A DNA stretch of 64,000 nt from Solwaraspora sp. WMMD406 (GCF_029626025.1 NZ_JARUBF010000001.1:2790001-2854000), one strand, 5' to 3'. Counted from the stretch's first letter, positions 7,358 to 16,064 are shown. Numbers and translations are program-made. The notes: generated by a model not told the origin, from the letters alone.

Positions 7358-8551
7358 ATGAGCAAGCGTGTGTTCGCTCGTGCGGCCGCGCTGCTGGGCG
7401 CCGCCGCGCTCACCGGCGGCGTGCTGGTGGCCGTCGCCGCGCCGGCGCAGGCGGCGTCGTTGGGCGAGGTGCAGTTGTCGCAGACCAGCGGCGGTGTGTC
7501 GGATGAGCCGATGTTCGTCAGCGCGTCGAGTGCGGCGTGTCCGGCGGGGTTCGGGGAGAACGCTGGTTTGCGGATCGGTCGTCCGGGTGGGCCGTACTCG
7601 AATCTGGGTCGTCCGCTTGGTGGTGGTGGGTTCGATTCGGCGCCGGTGACGATCGAGGCGAACCGGTCGTTCACCACGTCGATCGGTGGGTCGGCTCCGG
7701 CGGCGGGTGAGTGGTGGGTGATCATCGAGTGCTACAGCCTGACCGAGGGGCGGCACCCGGACGAGTTCGTCACCCCGATCACCGTCTCCGGCACCACCTG
7801 GCGGGTGCCGATCGCCGAGGCCACCAGCACCACGCTCGCCGTCGCCCCGGCCAGCCCGGTCGAGCAGGGCGACGAGGTCACCCTGACCGCGACGGTCACC
7901 CCCGGTGCGGCCGAGGGAACCGTACAGTTCCGTCGGGGTGCCTCGGTCATCGGCACCGCGCCGGTCACCGGCGGGACCGCCACCCTGACCACCACCGCGC
8001 TGCCGGTCGGCACCCACTCGCTGACCGCGACCTTCACCCCGGCTGACGCCACCGCCTTCAGCGGCTCGGTGTCGTCCGCAGCGACCTACACGATCACCGC
8101 GAGCAGCGGCTCGATCAACGACCAGCAGGAAATCATCGCCGACGTCGAAGCCGGCGCGTTCACCCTGGACGTCGCGGGCGACACCGCACTGCTCACCGGC
8201 GGATCGGTCGGCGGCTCGGCGACCGGCGAACTGCACAGCGCCACCGTCACCGACCTGCGCGGCAGCAACGCCGGCTGGGACCTGACCGGTCAACTCGCCG
8301 ACTTCGTCGGTCCGACCGCGACGATCTCCAGCGGCAACCTCTCGTGGACCCCGTCGGCCACCCGTACCAGCGGGTCCGGTGTGGTCACCGCCGGTGCCAC
8401 CGCCGACCTGGGGGAAACCCGCACCCTCTGCTCGACCGCCGTCGGTGCCAGCGCCGGCCAGTTCACCTGCGACGCAGACCTGGAGCTTGCCGTCCCGGAC
8501 GACGTCGCGCCCGGCGAGTACAGCGCGACCCTGACGCTGACTCTGGCCTGA
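7358..8551 (+). CDS. Secreted Ig-like/WxL-domain surface protein
   Basis: This 397-residue exported protein starts at an ATG behind an AGAGGAAG site. The signal peptide ends near AQAASLG. The next 110 residues are the duplicated Cys-containing domain shared with the protein at 3626. One Ig-like (Big_5) repeat follows (LTATVTPGAAEGTVQF), then a C-terminal WxL-type domain of about 150 residues. That domain shows AGWDLTGQLADF and ISSGNLSWTP, the two Trp motifs that define WxL, and ends in a beta-rich LTLTLA. WxL domains bind peptidoglycan non-covalently in Firmicutes. The downstream DUF916-type gene fits that pairing. Confidence 0.85.
   Translation: MSKRVFARAAALLGAAALTGGVLVAVAAPAQAASLGEVQLSQTSGGVSDEPMFVSASSAACPAGFGENAGLRIGRPGGPYSNLGRPLGGGGFDSAPVTIEANRSFTTSIGGSAPAAGEWWVIIECYSLTEGRHPDEFVTPITVSGTTWRVPIAEATSTTLAVAPASPVEQGDEVTLTATVTPGAAEGTVQFRRGASVIGTAPVTGGTATLTTTALPVGTHSLTATFTPADATAFSGSVSSAATYTITASSGSINDQQEIIADVEAGAFTLDVAGDTALLTGGSVGGSATGELHSATVTDLRGSNAGWDLTGQLADFVGPTATISSGNLSWTPSATRTSGSGVVTAGATADLGETRTLCSTAVGASAGQFTCDADLELAVPDDVAPGEYSATLTLTLA
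7437..7787 (+). repeat. 351-bp near-perfect direct repeat, copy B (partner 3720-4070)
   Basis: This copy carries T at 7678 where copy A has G, turning TTAIGG into TTSIGG. It encodes the N-terminal domain of the WxL protein. The sharp identity boundaries at both ends of the domain suggest recent gene conversion or domain transfer within the locus. Confidence 0.95.
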
Positions 8552-8604
8552 CCCGTCAGCCGGCGCCGCCGACCCATGTCGCCGGCGCCGGTCCAACCCG
8601 ACCA

Positions 8605-8640
8605 GGGTGGGGACGACGCGACATCGCGTCGTCCCCACCC
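8605..8640. terminator. Strong hairpin after the WxL gene
   Basis: Perfect 16-bp arms, GGGTGGGGACGACGCG and its complement, flank the 4-nt loop ACAT. It sits midway between the WxL gene and the DUF916-type gene. No T-tract follows, as is common in high-GC actinobacteria. Confidence 0.85.
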
Positions 8641-8674
8641 GCCGTAATTCGACGTCACCCGTGGAGCCGCCGAG

Positions 8675-9769
8675 ATGAGCACGAACCCACGCAGCACCCG
8701 CGTCCTCGCCCCGGCCACCCCGGTACGGGTGGGCCGAGCGGTGGCCCTGCTGCTCGCCCCGCTGCTCGCCCTGACGCCGGCGCCGGTCGCCGCCGCCCCT
8801 GGGCCACTCAGTGCGCAGGCATCTACCGTCCCCGCCGACGAGTTCCGGTGGAGTGTGCAACCGTCCAGCCCGAGCGGCCCCAACGGCCGCAGCGAGTTCG
8901 AATACGAGCTCGCCCCCGGCGAGCGGATCAGCGACTGGCTGGCGATCAGCAACCTGACCGACGGTCCGCTCACCGTCGACGTCTACGCCACCGACGCCTT
9001 CACCGCGCCGGACGGCGGCTTCGCGTTGCTCCCGGCCGCCGACGCACCGACCGGCGCGGGAGCCTGGCTGACCGTGCCGAAATCGGCGTACACCCTGCCG
9101 GCCGGTAAACGCGCGGACATCCCGTTCCAGCTGACCGTGCCGGAAAACGCCACTCCCGGAGACCACATCGGTGGTCTGATCGCGTCGGTGACCACCGACG
9201 AGACGCAACCCGGCGGGCAGACCATCGCGGTCGAGCGGCGGATCGCCGCCCGGGTCTACCTGCGGGTGGCCGGACCAGCCGACCCGCGGGCGCTGATCAC
9301 CGCGGTCGACGTGGACTACGCCGCGCCGCCGCTTGCGGTGCCGGGCGAGGACCTGACCGTAACGTACCGGATCGCCAACGACGGCAACGTCCGCTTCTCC
9401 GGCACCGCCCGGGTCGTGGTCACCGGCCCGCTCGGGATACGCCTGGGCACCAGCGACACGATCGAGATCCCGGAGCTGCTCCCCGACTCGGAACTACGAC
9501 TCACCGAGACCCTTCCCAGCGTGCTCCCCGCCGGCTGGATCAGCGCCACACTGACCGTGAATCCGCAGGCTGGCGAGGACCCGCTGCCGCAACTGACCGG
9601 ATCCGCGTCGATGTGGGCGGTGCCGTGGCTGCTGATCGTGATCGTCGGGGCCGGTGGACTGATCGCGGCAGGGCTGTGGTGGCGTCGCCGCCGTGATCGG
9701 GCCCTGGCCGCCGCTCCCGGTTTCGACGACGATGTGGTCGCCACGACCCATCCGGCGCCGGCGTCATGA
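8675..9769 (+). CDS. WxL-interacting (DUF916-type) membrane protein
   Basis: This 364-residue protein has a signal sequence to about residue 40 (PVAAAPG). Two beta-sandwich regions follow: residues about 50-165 match the DUF916 / WxL-protein peptidoglycan-binding type (FEYELAPGERISDWLAISN, PFQLTVPENATPGDHIGG), and about 165-300 resembles its partner domain. It ends with one membrane helix (WAVPWLLIVIVGAGGLIAAG) and a WWRRRRDR cytoplasmic tail. In Firmicutes such proteins bridge WxL proteins and the membrane. A GGAG site precedes the ATG. Its stop overlaps the next ATG (ATGA), so it is coupled to the LPRTG gene. Confidence 0.85.
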   Translation: MSTNPRSTRVLAPATPVRVGRAVALLLAPLLALTPAPVAAAPGPLSAQASTVPADEFRWSVQPSSPSGPNGRSEFEYELAPGERISDWLAISNLTDGPLTVDVYATDAFTAPDGGFALLPAADAPTGAGAWLTVPKSAYTLPAGKRADIPFQLTVPENATPGDHIGGLIASVTTDETQPGGQTIAVERRIAARVYLRVAGPADPRALITAVDVDYAAPPLAVPGEDLTVTYRIANDGNVRFSGTARVVVTGPLGIRLGTSDTIEIPELLPDSELRLTETLPSVLPAGWISATLTVNPQAGEDPLPQLTGSASMWAVPWLLIVIVGAGGLIAAGLWWRRRRDRALAAAPGFDDDVVATTHPAPAS

Positions 9770-10194
9770 GCCGTCTGGTGCCGCGCCTGCTCGCCGTCGC
9801 CGGAGCCGCCCTGGTTCTCGGCTTGCCGGCGGCCGGAGCGGCCGGGGCGGCCGGCGAATCGGACACCGACGACGGCGTACGGATCGTCGTATCCATCGCA
9901 CCGGCGCCGGGTACGACACCGACCGGCTCGCCCACCCCGAGCGCCTCCCCGACTCCGACGGGCACACCGCCTCCGTCCGTCACGCCGACACCCAGTGGTA
10001 CGGCTCCGCCGTCGACCCTCGCGCCAACCGGGTCTCCGACCACCGCACCACCCGGTGGTGGTCCACTACCTCGCACCGGTGTGGCACTGGGCGGGCTGCT
10101 CGCCACGGGAACCCTGCTCGTCGCCGCCGGTGCCGGCATCCGCCGGCTGGCCCGCCGCCCTGACCCACCCGGAACGCCCGGAGCCGCCCGGTAG
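9766..10194 (+). CDS. Small LPXTG-type surface protein
   Basis: This 142-residue protein starts with a hydrophobic signal sequence (LLAVAGAALVLGLPAAGAAG). A short acidic stretch and a Pro/Thr/Ser-rich stalk (PTPSASPTPTGTPPPSVTPT) follow. It ends in LPRTG, a hydrophobic helix (VALGGLLATGTLLVAAGAGI) and an Arg-rich tail, a complete sortase sorting signal. It contains no folded domain of its own, so it may be a spacer or wall-linked stalk. It is the last gene of the surface locus and overlaps the DUF916-type gene by 4 bases. Confidence 0.8.
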   Translation: MSRLVPRLLAVAGAALVLGLPAAGAAGAAGESDTDDGVRIVVSIAPAPGTTPTGSPTPSASPTPTGTPPPSVTPTPSGTAPPSTLAPTGSPTTAPPGGGPLPRTGVALGGLLATGTLLVAAGAGIRRLARRPDPPGTPGAAR

Positions 10195-10262
10195 GCTCGC
10201 CCTGACCACGCTGCGCGGGCGACGGCGGTCGAGCGCGTAACGGCAGTCGAACCGGCACCGGG

Positions 10263-10307
10263 CGGGTCGGGTCGGTCGGGTCGGTCGGGTCGGGTCGGTC
10301 GGGTCGG
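10263..10307 (+). repeat. Short tandem GGGTCGGTC/GGGTCG repeats
   Basis: About 45 bases of interleaved GGGTC and GGTC units lie upstream of the alditol oxidase gene. The array is G-rich on this strand and prone to slippage. No regulatory function can be read from it. Confidence 0.8.
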
Positions 10308-10348
10308 CAGAACAGTCGGGTGGAACAGCGGCGGAGAGGGGTGTGGCG

Positions 10349-11620
10349 ATGACCGAAGCGGCTAGGGAACGGTCGGTCACGAACTGGGCCGGCAACGTCG
10401 TCTTCGACGCGCGTCAGGTGCACCGCCCGACCAGCATCGACGAGCTACGTCGGATCGTGCGGGTCGCGACCCGGATCCGTGCGCTCGGCACCGGACACTC
10501 GTTCAACCGACTGGCCGACACCGACGGCGATCTCGTGTCGGTCGCCGGGCTGCCCGCCACGGTGACCATCGACCGGGAGCGCTCCACGGTCACCGTGGGC
10601 GCCGGCGTCCGCTATGGCGAACTCGCCGCTCACCTGCACCAGCACGGATACGGCCTGCACAACCTGGCGTCCCTGCCGCACATCTCGATCGCCGGCGCGT
10701 GCGCGACCGCCACCCACGGATCCGGCTGGCGCAACGGCAACCTGGCCACCGCCGTACGGGCGATCGACCTGGTCGCCGCCGATGGTGAGCTGGTCACCCT
10801 GGACGAATCCGACGCCGACTTCGCGGCGGCCGTCGTCGGCCTCGGCGCTCTGGGCATCGTCACCGCGTTGACCCTGGCGATCGAGCCGAGCTTCGACGTC
10901 GCGCAGTACGTCTACGAGGGTTTGTCCCGGGACGCGCTGGGGCGGCACTGGACGCCGATCATCCGCAGCGGCTACAGCGTCAGCCTGTTCACCGACTGGA
11001 CCGGTACGGACATCAATCAGGTGTGGGTGAAGCGTCGCACCGATCGGGACCATCCGCCGATCGACGCCGACGCCTGGGCGATGACGCCGGCCGACGGTCC
11101 ACGCCACCCGGTGCCCGGCATGCCGGCGGACAACTGCACCGGTCAGCTCGGCGTGGCTGGGCCCTGGCACACCCGGCTGCCGCACTTCCGGTTGGACTTC
11201 ACTCCGAGCAGCGGTGCGGAACTGCAGTCGGAGTACCTGCTCTCCGCCAACGACGCGATCGGTGCGCTCGACGCGGTCGGCCGAATCCGTGACCAAGTGG
11301 CGCCGGTGCTGCAGATCAGTGAGATCCGTACGGTGGCGGCCGACGAGTTGTGGCTGAGCCCGAACTACCGGCGGGACAGCGTCGCCATCCATTTCACCTG
11401 GATCGCCGACACCTCGGCGGTAACTCCGGTGATCGCGGCGGTGGAGCGGGCGCTGGCGCCGTTCGCCCCGCGACCGCACTGGGGCAAGCTGTCCGACGTC
11501 GGTCCTAACGAGTTGCGCACCCGCTATCCGCGCTGGTCCGACTTCGCCGATCTGCTCGTCCGCTACGACCCGACGGGTACGTTCCACAACGCCTTCCTCG
11601 ACCGCTACTTCCCTCGCTGA
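10349..11620 (+). CDS. FAD-dependent alditol oxidase / D-arabinono-1,4-lactone oxidase family
   Basis: This 423-residue cytoplasmic flavoenzyme is of the AldO/xylitol oxidase type, oxidising sugar alcohols with O2 to give H2O2. The FAD-binding PP-loop carries ALGTGHSFNRLAD, whose His is the expected covalent flavin attachment residue. It is followed by SIAGACATATHGSG and the N-rich substrate domain. The C-terminal half has SEIRTVAADELWLSPNY and the HWGK motif near the end (RPHWGKLSDV), typical of the ALO domain. The ATG at 10349 has GGAGAGGG about 8 bases upstream; a GTG at 10343 is too close to that site. Length fits AldO (about 420 residues). Confidence 0.88.
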   Translation: MTEAARERSVTNWAGNVVFDARQVHRPTSIDELRRIVRVATRIRALGTGHSFNRLADTDGDLVSVAGLPATVTIDRERSTVTVGAGVRYGELAAHLHQHGYGLHNLASLPHISIAGACATATHGSGWRNGNLATAVRAIDLVAADGELVTLDESDADFAAAVVGLGALGIVTALTLAIEPSFDVAQYVYEGLSRDALGRHWTPIIRSGYSVSLFTDWTGTDINQVWVKRRTDRDHPPIDADAWAMTPADGPRHPVPGMPADNCTGQLGVAGPWHTRLPHFRLDFTPSSGAELQSEYLLSANDAIGALDAVGRIRDQVAPVLQISEIRTVAADELWLSPNYRRDSVAIHFTWIADTSAVTPVIAAVERALAPFAPRPHWGKLSDVGPNELRTRYPRWSDFADLLVRYDPTGTFHNAFLDRYFPR

Positions 11621-11707
11621 CCGGTCACCCCGGCCGGACGCGACCGTGACCTTCGGCGTGCTGACAGCGACGGGACACCGCTGATCCGGGCCCGGGTCCG
11701 ACTGTCG

Positions 11708-12643
11708 TCAACCACCGGCCCGGACCGGATTCCAGCCAGACCCGGCCGGTGCGGCGATCGGCAGGGTGACGACCGCCATCGTCGCGTCGCCGCCGACCGC
11801 AGCGGCGTCCCTGGTCGCTTTCGCCGCCGCCCGGGGCAGCCAGCGGCGCATCCGGTGGGCCTCGGCCGTGGCGGCGGCGGCTTCGGTCCGCAGGCTCCAC
11901 GCGGCGGCACGAGCGACCTCCGCCGCCTGCCAGGCGTCGCGTTCCCAGGCGCTGGCGGCACGATACTCGGCGTACCGCCGGTCGCGGATCACCGCACGCA
12001 ACACGAGTTCCTGCTCGACGGGATGCCTCCGTGGGTCCCACCCGTTGCGGCTGGCCAACGCGTCGGTGAGCTGCCCCACGGACAACTCCCGCCGCCAGTA
12101 GGCCGCCATCGCCGCCCGGTGCAGGTACCGCTCGCGGTCGGCGTACTCGATGGGGGTGCGGGCGGTGGTGGGGACGGGCAGCGCGGCGGCCGCGGCGATC
12201 CGGCGGACGGCCAGATCAGCCGCGTCGAAGGTCCGCCAGGCGGCATCGACCTGGTTCTGGACGGCCAGCCAGTCGTCGTGCCGGCGGCGGGCCGTGCGGG
12301 CCGCCCGGTCGGCGGCGACGGCGACCTCGTCGGCGTAGCGGACGGCGTCGCGGGCCCACTCGGCGCGGTGGGACCGGCGCAGCAGCCGTTGTCGTACGCG
12401 TCCGACAGTCTCCGTCAGCCAGCGGCTGGTCGTGCCGGCCAGCCAGCGTCCGGCCGTGGCGGCCAGTCGGTCGGCGGCGGCGCGGTCGGCTCCGGCGCGG
12501 TCGGCGGGTTCGGACCGCCGGGTACGGGCGATCAGCACGGCCATGGCCACTGTGGCGAGCAGCAGCAGCCCGGTCCAGATCGCCACGGCGCGGGAGATGT
12601 CGAGCAGGAACTGGGAGAGGACCATCTCGGTCAACGGGGGCAC
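11708..12643 (-). CDS. Membrane-anchored Arg/Ala-rich protein of unknown function
   Basis: I do not recognise a family. The 311-residue product has one N-terminal helix (IWTGLLLLATVAMAVLIA) followed by a long, charged, Ala/Arg-rich, mostly helical cytoplasmic region. Repeated short helices such as EWARDAVRYADEVAVAADRA suggest coiled-coil content. The C-terminus is less charged (TMAVVTLPIAAPAGSG). The start is uncertain: GTG 12643, TTG 12634 and ATG 12625 are all possible and none has a strong ribosome site. The gene is followed head-on by the alditol oxidase gene with 87 bp between stops. Confidence 0.6.
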   Translation of the reverse strand: MPPLTEMVLSQFLLDISRAVAIWTGLLLLATVAMAVLIARTRRSEPADRAGADRAAADRLAATAGRWLAGTTSRWLTETVGRVRQRLLRRSHRAEWARDAVRYADEVAVAADRAARTARRRHDDWLAVQNQVDAAWRTFDAADLAVRRIAAAAALPVPTTARTPIEYADRERYLHRAAMAAYWRRELSVGQLTDALASRNGWDPRRHPVEQELVLRAVIRDRRYAEYRAASAWERDAWQAAEVARAAAWSLRTEAAAATAEAHRMRRWLPRAAAKATRDAAAVGGDATMAVVTLPIAAPAGSGWNPVRAGG

Positions 12644-12901
12644 CTCGTCGGGTCAGTGGGTGGGTTCGGGCCGCACCGGAGTGGGCCACCGGAGTGGGTG
12701 ATCGGGGTGGTCGGGGTGACCGGTAGCCGCGACCGCAGGCCTGGTCGGGCGGCACGAATCGGCTTCGAACGTCGCGGTCGTGGCGCGGGGCGACGGCTGG
12801 CTGGTCGATCGGCTGGCTGGTCGATCGGCTCAAGCCGGAGACCAGAGCGCCGGTCGCTGGGCCAGGTAGGCCGTCGGTCCAACCGGGCAGACCCGGTCTG
12901 G
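12644..12901. other. Spacer between two - strand genes with a 16-bp tandem duplication
   Basis: This stretch is dominated by GT-rich low-complexity sequence, including two perfect adjacent copies of a 16-bp unit (GGCTGGCTGGTCGATC) at 12795-12826. No ORF with a credible start and no clear promoter was seen. Confidence 0.5.
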
Positions 12902-13297
12902 TCAGGCCGCCGGTGGCGCGCGCGGTCCGGCCGGGGTCGAGCCAACGCGTCGAGGGCCGGAACCGGCCGACTCGCGCGGGCGGCCGACATCACCAACGGC
13001 CGGGCGTACGATCGTCGTCGCGACTTCGGCGCCGTCGGCTTCGGACGCGATGTCGGTTTCGACCTGGACCTGGAACTTGATCTGGGTTGACGGCGCGTAC
13101 CCGGCGGCCGGATCGGCCGCGTCGGCCAGTCCTGGCGCGGTGGTCGACGGCGTCGTCGGGTCTGCTCCGGGCGCCGGTACGGACCCGGTGCCGAGGCCGA
13201 CGGAGAGTGCGACGACCGTGATCGCGAAGCAGGTCAGCAGCCGGATCGAGCGCCGCGCCTCCCACCACAGTGGTGAGTGGAGCGCCGTCAACCGCAC
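12902..13297 (-). CDS. Small exported or membrane-anchored protein of unknown function
   Basis: The 131-residue product starts with a positively charged segment and one helix (LLTCFAITVVALSVGLGTG), then a Thr/Pro/Ala-rich, disordered-looking region and a basic end. I chose the GTG at 13297 because longer versions would run into the divergent SDR gene. A TACATT box about 8 bases before that GTG looks like a -10 element, so the mRNA may be leaderless. No family was recognised. Confidence 0.5.
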   Translation of the reverse strand: MRLTALHSPLWWEARRSIRLLTCFAITVVALSVGLGTGSVPAPGADPTTPSTTAPGLADAADPAAGYAPSTQIKFQVQVETDIASEADGAEVATTIVRPAVGDVGRPRESAGSGPRRVGSTPAGPRAPPAA

Positions 13298-13348
13298 GCC
13301 GACAAATGTAGCGTGTGCCGAGCGGCGCACCGAAAGGACATGGCAGGC

Positions 13349-14104
13349 ATGAACGAGATTCACGACTCGACCGGGGTGGCCCTGGTCACCGGTGCGTCAC
13401 GCGGGCTCGGCGCGGTGATCGCCCGCGCACTCGCCGCAGCCGGCTGGCCGGTCGCGGTCAACTATCGGTCCGACGCGCACGGGGCTGACGAAGTCGTCCG
13501 GGCGATCGGATCGGCCGGCGGCACGGCGGCCGCGTTCGGTGCCGACGTCACCGACGAAGCGGCGGTGGCGGCGCTGGTCGACGAGGTGGCCCGGCGACTC
13601 GGCCCGGTACGGGTCGTGGTCGCCAACGCCACCGGACCCCAACCGGAGGTGCCGGTCGAGCAGCTCACCTGGCAAGACCACCTCGACCAGCTGGCCTTCT
13701 TCGTCAAGAGTCCGACCCTGCTGGTACGGGCCACGCTGCCCGGCATGCGGGCCGCCGGCGGTGGTCGGGTGATCCAGATCGGCTCGGACATGGTCGAGCG
13801 CGCCACCCCGGGCTGGTCGGCGTACGTCGCGGCGAAGGGCGCGCAGCTCGGACTGACCCGTACCTGGGCCCGGGAGCTGGGGCCGTCGAACGTGACGGTC
13901 AACCTGGTCGCGCCGGGATGGATACCGGTGGAGCGGCACGCCGACACGACCGAGGAGGCATTGCGCGGGTACGCGGCCCAGGTCCCGTTGGGCCGGGTCG
14001 GCCGACCGGAGGACGTGGCCGCCGCCGTCTGCTATCTGGCGTCACCGGCGGCCGCGTTCGTCACCGGGCAGCGGATCACCGTCAACGGCGGCCACACCAT
14101 CTGA
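13349..14104 (+). CDS. Short-chain dehydrogenase/reductase (3-oxoacyl-ACP reductase-like)
   Basis: This 251-residue classical SDR carries the cofactor loop TGASRGLG, an NAG-type motif reading NATG, and the catalytic Ser-Tyr-Lys set in IGSDMVERATPGWSAYVAAKG. The ending, YLASPAAAFVTGQRITVNGGH, is typical of FabG-like enzymes. The basic residue after the first strand (NYRSDAHGAD) favours NADP(H). The substrate cannot be deduced and no pathway genes adjoin. The ATG at 13349 has AAAGGA about 10 bases upstream; an ATG at 13340 is too close to that site. Confidence 0.88.
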   Translation: MNEIHDSTGVALVTGASRGLGAVIARALAAAGWPVAVNYRSDAHGADEVVRAIGSAGGTAAAFGADVTDEAAVAALVDEVARRLGPVRVVVANATGPQPEVPVEQLTWQDHLDQLAFFVKSPTLLVRATLPGMRAAGGGRVIQIGSDMVERATPGWSAYVAAKGAQLGLTRTWARELGPSNVTVNLVAPGWIPVERHADTTEEALRGYAAQVPLGRVGRPEDVAAAVCYLASPAAAFVTGQRITVNGGHTI

Positions 14105-14206
14105 GCCGATGCCGGGACGCCAGACGGGCCGACGGCCGAGGCCGACTCGGCACGCCAGGTGGGCGGACGGCGGGACGCCAGCCGACTGGCCGTACCGCCG
14201 ATGGGC

Positions 14207-15799
14207 TCAACCCTGGGCGTGGATGCGGGCCTTGACCCCGGTGTTCTCGGCCAGCATGTGCAGCAGTCCGGACCCGTCGATCAGCTCCAGCGGCTTGCCG
14301 GAGGCGAACTCGAACGCCGCCGGCAGATAGCCGGCGGTGGTCACCAGGATGCCGTTCGAGGCGCTTTCCGCCTGGACCGTGCCGAACAGGTCCCGGACAG
14401 CGGACGCGTCGACCGTGCCGCCGCCCCGACGCGCCAGGACGATCACCTTGCCGCCGAACAGCGGACGTGGATCGTGCGCCACGCATTCGACCGTGCCGTC
14501 CGGTCCGGTCCGTACCTGCCGCATCTCCAGACCCAGCTTGGTGAACAGGTCGGCGATCAACTGCTGGAACTGATCGGCCGGCAGGGTCAGCAGGTTGGGC
14601 CGCTGGTCGAGGTCGGCGAGGACGTCGATCTCGTCGGCGAACCGCTTGTCCACCTGGTCGAATTCGACGATGGCCGGGATCGGGTCCAGATCGACCGGGT
14701 GCGGCGAGATCCGGCCGCCCAGCCGACGTAGGCAGGCGGCCGGGTCGACGTTGGCGAGATTGATCGACACGAACTGTTCGCGTCCGGTCCGCAGGCTGAC
14801 CAGACACGGTCGGGCCCGGCGGCCGACGCCCGGGTCCACCGTGTCGACGATGCCGTTGAGCACCACCGTCTCCAGCAGGCGGGTGCGGTCGGCCTCGTAG
14901 AGCTCGTGCACGGTCCGCAAGGTGATCTGGGTGATCATGTCGGCGTACCGGTCGGTGATTTCCGCCTCCGGGCGGGCGACGGCCACCACCTCGTCGTCGT
15001 CCGCCACGTACCGGTATTCGCGGACGCGCGGGATCACGTCGGCCGTGGGTAGTTGGTATTCGACCACCAGTTGGCGGGACTCCGGCAGATAGGCCAGCCG
15101 GTAGCGCTGGGGAAAATCATCCGGATAGATTGAGTTGCCGAGCACCAGCCCGAAGTACTCGACGACCGCCTTCGGATCGGCGGCGGCGAAAACCGCGGCG
15201 AACCGGTCGATGGCCGCGTTGTGCGCGGCGACCTTGGCCGCCAACTTCTCGCAGGCCTGGCGGTATTTCTCCGTGGCGGCGGCCAGCCGGCGCTGGCGTT
15301 CCGCCTCCGCCGCCTCGTGTTTCGCCGTGGCCTGTTCGAACGCCTGCTGCGCCTCGGCGACCTGCTGCTGGTGGCGGACCTCGCCACCGAACATCTTGCC
15401 CAGCCCCGCCGGAGCCGGCGGCTCGAAGTCACGCCAGCGCGGCGGGTTCAACGGTACGGCGAGGTTGCCCGGCTCGAACGGGGGTGGGGTCGTGCTGCGC
15501 TTGAGACGATCGAGGTCGATGTGGTCGTCGACGGCGAGCGTATCGGCGAGCAGCTGCTCCAGATCGGCCAGCCGGGACCGCAGATTGGCGTTGGCGGCGG
15601 CCACCTTCGCCGTTCGCGCCTTGGCGTACAGCCGTTTGCGGTTGCGTTCGTCCTCGGCGGCGGCCTGCTCCGCGGCCCGGCGGGCGTTCTCCGCTTCCCA
15701 CACCATCTGCTGGTGTTGCCGGAACGTGGCAGCCTGGGCGCGTTGCTGGGCGTGCAGCTGCTGCGCGTGCGCCCGCTGCATCTCCTGCATGCTGCTCAT
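14207..15799 (-). CDS. Coiled-coil protein with a C-terminal Mrr-like nuclease domain, probably degenerate
   Basis: This 530-residue protein begins with Gln/Ala/Glu-rich coiled coils (about residues 1-190), then a conserved central region and a C-terminal Mrr-type PD-(D/E)XK domain. The latter shows FQQLIADLFTKLGL, GPDGTVE, SAVRDLFGTVQAE, GILVTTAGY and LELIDGSGLL. In active Mrr domains the core strand reads QxK (IVQCKR-like); here it reads VIVLARR, so both Gln and Lys are replaced. Family members are annotated as restriction system proteins, but cleavage by this copy is doubtful. The ATG at 15799 has GGGGAC upstream. No methylase gene is adjacent. Confidence 0.75.
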   Translation of the reverse strand: MSSMQEMQRAHAQQLHAQQRAQAATFRQHQQMVWEAENARRAAEQAAAEDERNRKRLYAKARTAKVAAANANLRSRLADLEQLLADTLAVDDHIDLDRLKRSTTPPPFEPGNLAVPLNPPRWRDFEPPAPAGLGKMFGGEVRHQQQVAEAQQAFEQATAKHEAAEAERQRRLAAATEKYRQACEKLAAKVAAHNAAIDRFAAVFAAADPKAVVEYFGLVLGNSIYPDDFPQRYRLAYLPESRQLVVEYQLPTADVIPRVREYRYVADDDEVVAVARPEAEITDRYADMITQITLRTVHELYEADRTRLLETVVLNGIVDTVDPGVGRRARPCLVSLRTGREQFVSINLANVDPAACLRRLGGRISPHPVDLDPIPAIVEFDQVDKRFADEIDVLADLDQRPNLLTLPADQFQQLIADLFTKLGLEMRQVRTGPDGTVECVAHDPRPLFGGKVIVLARRGGGTVDASAVRDLFGTVQAESASNGILVTTAGYLPAAFEFASGKPLELIDGSGLLHMLAENTGVKARIHAQG

Positions 15800-16064
15800 C
15801 TGTCGTCCCCGATCGTCGTGCCGGTCAGCTCCTACCCAGCTGGCCTGTGCCACCGTGCTGGCCTGTGCCACCGTGCCGAATACCCACTCTGCCGATCCGG
15901 TCACCGTCACCAGACGTACGCCAATCTTGTCTGGCCGTCACAGTAGCGTCCAGTGTCCACCGACGCGTCGTCGGCCGCCGCTGCCTATCCTGGTCCCTAC
16001 CCGCCACGGGAGCGGGCGGCGCGCGCGTGTTCGGCGTCGGCGCAGGTACGGAAGGGACTCGCAG

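Noticed and set aside
10571-10590. GGGAGCGCTCC, a CebR-like palindrome
   Set aside because: It lies inside the alditol oxidase coding region and is probably a chance GC-rich match, unlike the intergenic sites at 18424 and 39829.
15135-16064. In-frame 310-residue N-terminal extension of the prolyl oligopeptidase
   Set aside because: It lies antisense to the Mrr-like gene, is Arg/Ser-rich and lacks a ribosome site; GTG 16065 has a good one.
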